DNA from: an uncultured Clostridia bacterium
GTDB taxonomy: Bacteria; Bacillota; Clostridia; Christensenellales; CAG-138
Direction: 5' to 3'
Length of the DNA: 8,917 nt
Assembly (NCBI GenBank): GCA_937915925.1
Contig: CALGGM010000010.1
Coordinates: 1 to 8,917 of the forward strand
In this document: piece after piece, positions 6,476 to 8,917 of the stretch
Position numbering within the stretch: the stretch's first letter is position 1
How the letters are laid out: every line of letters begins with the position of its first letter
Notes under the pieces: model-generated
The model's database searches: none
Told to the model about the DNA's origin: nothing
Seen by the model: the letters and a program-made list of their open reading frames with translations, nothing else
Position numbers and translations under genes: made by a program

Positions 6476-6504
6476 ATTATAGTCTCTTTAGCGATTATAG
6501 TCAA
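6476..6504 (-). promoter_or_regulatory. Consensus sigma-A promoter of the membrane protein gene, with 9-bp direct repeats
   Basis: On the - strand TTGACT (complement of 6499-6504) and TATAAT (complement of 6476-6481) are spaced by 17 bases, close to the perfect consensus. The 9-mer GACTATAAT occurs twice on the - strand (6476-6484 and 6494-6502), 18 bases apart. One copy covers the -10 box and the other touches the -35 box. This layout suits repressor binding, possibly by the divergent HTH protein. Confidence 0.85.
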
Positions 6505-6526
6505 GAAAGAAATCATAAAATAGAAT
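6498..6526 (+). promoter_or_regulatory. Possible promoter of the HTH gene, overlapping the divergent promoter
   Basis: TAGTCA (6498-6503, 4 of 6 consensus bases) and TAGAAT (6521-6526, 5 of 6) are 17 bases apart on the + strand. Its -35 would overlap the -35 of the - strand promoter. The match is weak, and the implied leader is only about 14 bases. Confidence 0.35.
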
Positions 6527-6546
6527 AATGGCAGGAGGTGATATAC

Positions 6547-6765
6547 ATGATCGTTTACGAGCCGTTCTGGAAGACGCTGAAAGCGTCGAATGAATCGACG
6601 TATACGCTGATCGTGAAGCATCGCCTTTCGAGCTCGACCATTGACAAGCTGCGGAAAAACAAGCCGCTGAACACAACGACGATCAACGATTTATGCAGGA
6701 TCTTAAACTGTCCGGTGGACGGGATCATGCGGTATGAACCGTCAGAAGACGATCAGATTTTATAA
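6547..6765 (+). CDS. Small Cro/XRE-like helix-turn-helix regulator
   Basis: The 72-residue protein consists of little more than a single HTH domain of the Cro/C1 type (HTH_26-like). Residues 5-14 form a first helix (EPFWKTLKAS). Residues 18-38 are the turn and recognition region (LIVKHRLSSSTIDKLRKN), and 41-63 hold TTTINDLCRILNCPVDGIMRY, the typical 'LxxICxxLxCxxxDIMxY' ending of this family. An in-frame GTG lies at 6538, but AGGAGG at 6533-6538 points to the ATG at 6547, 8 bases downstream. Such one-domain proteins usually bind short operators as dimers and often control themselves and a neighbour. The direct repeats at 6476-6502 are the natural candidate target. Base composition is nearer to the surrounding genome than that of the divergent membrane gene. 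Confidence 0.85.
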   Translation: MIVYEPFWKTLKASNESTYTLIVKHRLSSSTIDKLRKNKPLNTTTINDLCRILNCPVDGIMRYEPSEDDQIL

Positions 6766-6796
6766 CTGGAGCGCAGACAAAGCGCTCCGGTTTTTT
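6766..6796 (+). terminator. Intrinsic terminator of the HTH gene
   Basis: CTGGAGCGC (6766-6774) pairs over 9 bp (one G-U) with GCGCTCCGG (6782-6790), followed by TTTTTT (6791-6796). It begins right after the stop codon. Transcription from the HTH gene should therefore not feed the macrodomain operon. Confidence 0.9.
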
Positions 6797-6838
6797 GCGT
6801 CAATTTTCTTATATCCGTCTTCCGCAGCAAGCTGCTCT

Positions 6839-6958
6839 GCGGGCTGTCGAGGACGCCAGCCCCTACAATGCGTTTTTGCAAACTCTCATGCTTTCTCTGA
6901 GGAACGAAACCCAACTCGACTTGTACGCTGTAGGGGGCGGCGACCTCGACGCCCCGCC
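6839..6958. repeat. Inverted-repeat element upstream of the macrodomain operon (MITE-like)
   Basis: The left arm 6839-6867 and right arm 6929-6958 are imperfect inverted repeats. Their inner core matches at 19 of 22 bases, from GTCGAGG to CCCCTACA. About 61 bases lie between them, with no gene. The element fills much of the 322-base gene-free stretch 6766-7087. Similar CCCCTAC-ended sequences recur at 8786-8831. It may be a non-autonomous mobile element or a genome-wide dispersed repeat; no target duplication is evident by eye. Confidence 0.6.
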
Positions 6959-6978
6959 GCAAATCATATCAGCGGAAC

Positions 6979-6997
6979 GGGAGGGTAATACCCTCTC
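6979..6997 (+). promoter_or_regulatory. Palindrome GAGGGTA-A-TACCCTC upstream of the macrodomain promoter
   Basis: GAGGGTA (6981-6987) and TACCCTC (6989-6995) are exact inverted copies around one base. One further G-C pair is possible beyond a mismatch. It lies about 55 bases upstream of the -35 box at 7052 and could be an operator, or simply part of the neighbouring repeat. Confidence 0.35.
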
Positions 6998-7051
6998 CTA
7001 TGGTTTAGGTTTATTCGTAGTACGGGAAGGCTTTTGAATGCGTGTTTTTTC

Positions 7052-7081
7052 TTTACAATGCTTGCCTGTACATGATAAAAT
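7052..7081 (+). promoter_or_regulatory. Promoter of the macrodomain-SirTM operon, possibly giving a leaderless mRNA
   Basis: TTTACA (7052-7057) and TAAAAT (7076-7081) are 18 bases apart, each matching 5 of 6 consensus bases. The expected transcription start, 6-7 bases after the -10, falls on or beside the A of the ATG at 7088. No Shine-Dalgarno sequence is present in 7058-7087. Confidence 0.65.
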
Positions 7082-7087
7082 ATCGGT

Positions 7088-7849
7088 ATGACACAGGACG
7101 AAAGAAGAGTTTATCTGATTCGGACGCTGCTCGATGAGCAGGGGTATCGGAACGAGATCCCGAAGGACGTGTATGAGCAGAAGCGGCTGCTGCGCGCTTT
7201 GTTCAACGTGCGTCCGCCGGAGCCGATCTCGGACGAATTTCTTGCCGTACAGGACGCGTATCTCAAAGAAGCGATCCGCGAAAAGGGCGTGACAACGCTT
7301 GCGGAGCTCTCCCCCATCCGTCCGCATCAGTACCTTTGGCGCGGGGACATCACGACGCTGGAGGCCGACGCGATCGTCAATGCCGCAAATTCGCAGATGC
7401 TCGGCTGTTTTTCGCCGAACCACGGCTGCATCGACAACGCGATCCACACCTTTGCGGGCGTGCAGCTTCGCCTTGCGTGCCACAAGCTCATGCGGGCGCA
7501 GGGACACGAGGAGCCGACCGGCACGGCGAAGATCACGCCGGGGTATAACCTGCCCGCAAAGTACGTGCTGCACACGGTGGGTCCGATCGTTTCGGGCAGG
7601 CTGACGGATCGGCACAGGCGCGAGCTCGCCTCGTGCTATGAAAGCTGTCTGAACCTCGCGGCGATCAACGGTCTTTCAAGCGTGGCGTTTTGCTGCATCT
7701 CGACCGGCGTATTCGGCTTCCCGCAAAAGGAAGCTGCCGAGATCGCGGTCGAAACCGTGACGGCGTTTCAGAAGCATACCGAGATCGACGTCGTATTCAA
7801 TGTATTTAAGGAAGCGGATCTGCGGCTTTATCAGTCGCTTCTCCGATAA
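7088..7849 (+). CDS. Zinc-containing macrodomain protein-ADP-ribose hydrolase
   Basis: Macrodomains of this class (SauMacro/SpyMacro type) remove ADP-ribose from proteins and are encoded beside class M sirtuins. In the 253-residue protein an N-terminal helical extension contains NVRPPEPISDEFLAVQD (40-56), typical of this class. The macrodomain follows: GDITTLEADAIVNAAN (86-101), the zinc site C107, H112, C114 in GCFSPNHGCIDNAIH, the segment KITPGYNLPAKYVLHTVGP (148-166), the ligand loop ISTGVFGFP (204-212) and the family ending VVFNVFKEADLRLY. All main features look intact. The ATG at 7088 has no Shine-Dalgarno, but upstream promoter geometry suggests a leaderless transcript, and family alignment supports this N-terminus. 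The sirtuin gene follows after 17 bases, so writer and eraser are co-expressed. Confidence 0.95.
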   Translation: MTQDERRVYLIRTLLDEQGYRNEIPKDVYEQKRLLRALFNVRPPEPISDEFLAVQDAYLKEAIREKGVTTLAELSPIRPHQYLWRGDITTLEADAIVNAANSQMLGCFSPNHGCIDNAIHTFAGVQLRLACHKLMRAQGHEEPTGTAKITPGYNLPAKYVLHTVGPIVSGRLTDRHRRELASCYESCLNLAAINGLSSVAFCCISTGVFGFPQKEAAEIAVETVTAFQKHTEIDVVFNVFKEADLRLYQSLLR

Positions 7850-7866
7850 CGCGAAAGGAGCAAACC

Positions 7867-8715
7867 ATGCAGTATACCGAGATCACGCCTGAGCTTATTC
7901 AAACGCTGAAAGCCGCGATCGCCGACGCCGACGCGGTGCTGATCGGCGCGGGCGCGGGGCTGTCAACCGCCGCGGGCTTTACCTATTCCGGCGAACGGTT
8001 CCAAAAGTATTTCTCCGACTTCATCGAAAAATATCACTTCCGCGACATGTACAGCGGCGGGTTCTATCCGTTCCGCACGGCGGAGGAGCTTTGGGCGTAC
8101 TGGAGCCGATACATCTTCATCAATCGCTTTATGGACGCGCCGAAGCCGGTCTATCAACAGCTTTTGGCGCTTGTGAAGGACAAGGATTATTTCGTGCTGA
8201 CCACCAACGTCGACCACTGCTTTCAGAAGGCGGGCGTCGATAAGCAGCGGCTCTTTTATACGCAGGGCGATTACGGGCTTTGGCAGTGCTCCACGCCATG
8301 CCATCGCCGCACCTATGACAACGAGGAGACGGTTTTGAAGATGGTCGAGGCGCAGAAGGACATGCGCGTGCCGTCCGATCTGATCCCGACCTGCCCGAAG
8401 TGCGGGCAGCCGATGACGATGAACCTAAGATCCGATGACACGTTCGTCGAGGACCTCGGCTGGAACGAGGCGGCGTCGCGATACGTGGAGTTTGTGCAGA
8501 CACACAGCGATAAAAAGCTGCTGCTGCTTGAGCTCGGCGTGGGAAGCAACACGCCCGGCATCATCAAGTACCCGTTCTGGCGCATCGCCGCGCAGAACCC
8601 GAACGCGACATACATCTGCATCAATTTTGGCGAAGCGGAATGCCCCAAGCAAATTGAGGATCGCGCGATCACCGTCAATGCGGACATTGCGGATGTGCTG
8701 GAAGCGATGCAGTGA
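7867..8715 (+). CDS. SirTM-class sirtuin (protein ADP-ribosyltransferase)
   Basis: SirTM sirtuins use NAD to attach ADP-ribose to target proteins; in Staphylococcus and Streptococcus the known target is the lipoylated carrier GcvH-L. The 282-residue protein has the Rossmann NAD motif GAGAGLSTAAGF (27-38), TTNVDHCF (112-119, with N114 and D116), and two zinc-binding pairs, C141/C145 and C176/C179. At the place of the catalytic histidine of deacylase sirtuins stands Q133 (in TQGDYGLWQC). The same His-to-Gln change marks SirTM enzymes and argues against ordinary deacetylase activity. The C-terminal NAD-binding part has ELGVGSNTPGIIKYPF (222-237). GAAAGGAG at 7853-7860 sets the start at 7867. No lipoate ligase or GcvH-L gene is present in the window, so the target is unknown here. 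Confidence 0.93.
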   Translation: MQYTEITPELIQTLKAAIADADAVLIGAGAGLSTAAGFTYSGERFQKYFSDFIEKYHFRDMYSGGFYPFRTAEELWAYWSRYIFINRFMDAPKPVYQQLLALVKDKDYFVLTTNVDHCFQKAGVDKQRLFYTQGDYGLWQCSTPCHRRTYDNEETVLKMVEAQKDMRVPSDLIPTCPKCGQPMTMNLRSDDTFVEDLGWNEAASRYVEFVQTHSDKKLLLLELGVGSNTPGIIKYPFWRIAAQNPNATYICINFGEAECPKQIEDRAITVNADIADVLEAMQ

Positions 8716-8726
8716 ACAACCCTCCC

Positions 8727-8831
8727 GTCTTTGCCTGACGGCAAATCCACCCTCCCTTGCACAGGGAGGGCAAGAGGATTTACCTCCCCCTACGGAATTG
8801 TTACGCGGGCGGATGCGATCCGCCCCTACGG
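8727..8831. repeat. Intergenic repeat cluster after the sirtuin gene
   Basis: Several nested palindromes occupy this gene-free stretch: TTTGCC/GGCAAA (8730-8745), AAATCC/GGATTT (8743-8781) enclosing CCCTCCCT/AGGGAGGG (8750-8770), and GGGCGGAT/ATCCGCCC (about 8808-8826). CCCCTACGG occurs twice as a direct repeat (8787-8795 and 8823-8831), and its CCCCTAC end is shared with the element at 6839-6958. None is followed by a T-tract on the + strand. They look like dispersed genomic repeats rather than terminators. Confidence 0.6.
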
Positions 8832-8839
8832 ATTAACGC

Positions 8840-8865
8840 AAAAAGGACCGTGGAAGCGGTCCTTT
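8840..8865 (-). terminator. Terminator, strong for a - strand transcript and weak for the sirtuin operon
   Basis: AAAGGACCG (8842-8850) and CGGTCCTTT (8857-8865) form a perfect 9-bp stem with loop TGGAAG. On the - strand the stem is followed by TTTTT (8844-8840), a good terminator for a gene entering from beyond the right edge. On the + strand only TTT follows, and those bases are part of the stem. Confidence 0.65.
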
Positions 8866-8894
8866 CAGCGTGTCAAAAATCTTTTGACACGCTG
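8866..8894. repeat. Perfect 13-bp stem-loop at the right edge
   Basis: CAGCGTGTCAAAA (8866-8878) is the exact reverse complement of TTTTGACACGCTG (8882-8894), with a 3-base loop; one more A-T pair extends it. It directly abuts the stem at 8842-8865. Its role is unclear: terminator, mRNA 3'-end protector or dispersed repeat. Confidence 0.6.
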
Positions 8895-8917
8895 AGCAGG
8901 CTGTTGATAAGGGTGGC

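Noticed and set aside
6795..7037. Open frame of 80 codons in the gap before the macrodomain gene
   Set aside because: It runs through the inverted-repeat element, has no ribosome site and no recognisable domain.
8873..8917. Possible C-terminus of a - strand gene (reads ATLINSLLSVSKDF then stop), ending 8 bases before a - strand terminator
   Set aside because: Only 14 codons are visible, all three - strand frames are short here, and the stop lies inside a perfect stem-loop. Without sequence beyond 8917 it cannot be supported as a gene.
1..8917. CRISPR arrays, tRNA or rRNA genes, transposase genes
   Set aside because: No regularly spaced direct repeats, no cloverleaf-like segment with a T-arm motif, and no transposase-like protein were seen.

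Overview
The window looks like chromosomal DNA from an anaerobic, fairly GC-rich member of the Clostridia (Firmicutes). The reasons are strong AGGAGG ribosome sites, an Rnf complex subunit, system II (ResB/CcsA) cytochrome c maturation, a two-iron superoxide reductase next to rubrerythrin, and the Gram-positive type macrodomain plus class M sirtuin pair. No species can be named from this sequence alone. One stretch (about 5950-6530) is visibly AT-richer than the rest.

Region 1 (2-4162, all + strand) is a respiratory cluster: the end of rnfB, then nrfA (pentaheme ammonia-forming nitrite reductase), resB and ccsA. rnfB and nrfA are almost contiguous and resB/ccsA overlap by 4 bases. A perfect 11-bp stem-loop separates nrfA from resB. 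Read together, the Rnf complex handles ferredoxin/NADH electrons at the membrane, NrfA reduces nitrite to ammonium outside the membrane, and ResB/CcsA attach the hemes to NrfA. No NrfH quinol dehydrogenase gene lies beside nrfA, which makes an Rnf-to-NrfA electron route worth testing.

Region 2 (4196-5940, + strand) starts with a terminator-like hairpin whose loop is exactly the -35 element of the next promoter. It then carries a divergent phosphoribosyltransferase-like gene, a strong terminator, a perfect TTTGATA/TATCAAA palindrome, and a two-gene oxygen/peroxide defence operon (superoxide reductase, then rubrerythrin). It ends at a bidirectional terminator.

Region 3 (5954-6796) is a divergent pair: an unknown four-helix membrane protein on the - strand and a small Cro/XRE-like DNA-binding protein on the + strand. 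They share a 95-base control region with a consensus promoter and a 9-bp direct repeat that covers both its -35 and -10 boxes.

Region 4 (6797-8917) holds a zinc-containing macrodomain ADP-ribosyl hydrolase and a class M sirtuin (SirTM) in one operon, a writer/eraser pair for protein ADP-ribosylation. Its promoter is placed so that the transcript may begin at or next to the ATG. Intergenic repeats that share a CCCCTAC end lie on both sides of this operon. The right edge is a cluster of stem-loops, one of which is a good terminator for a - strand transcript entering from outside the window.
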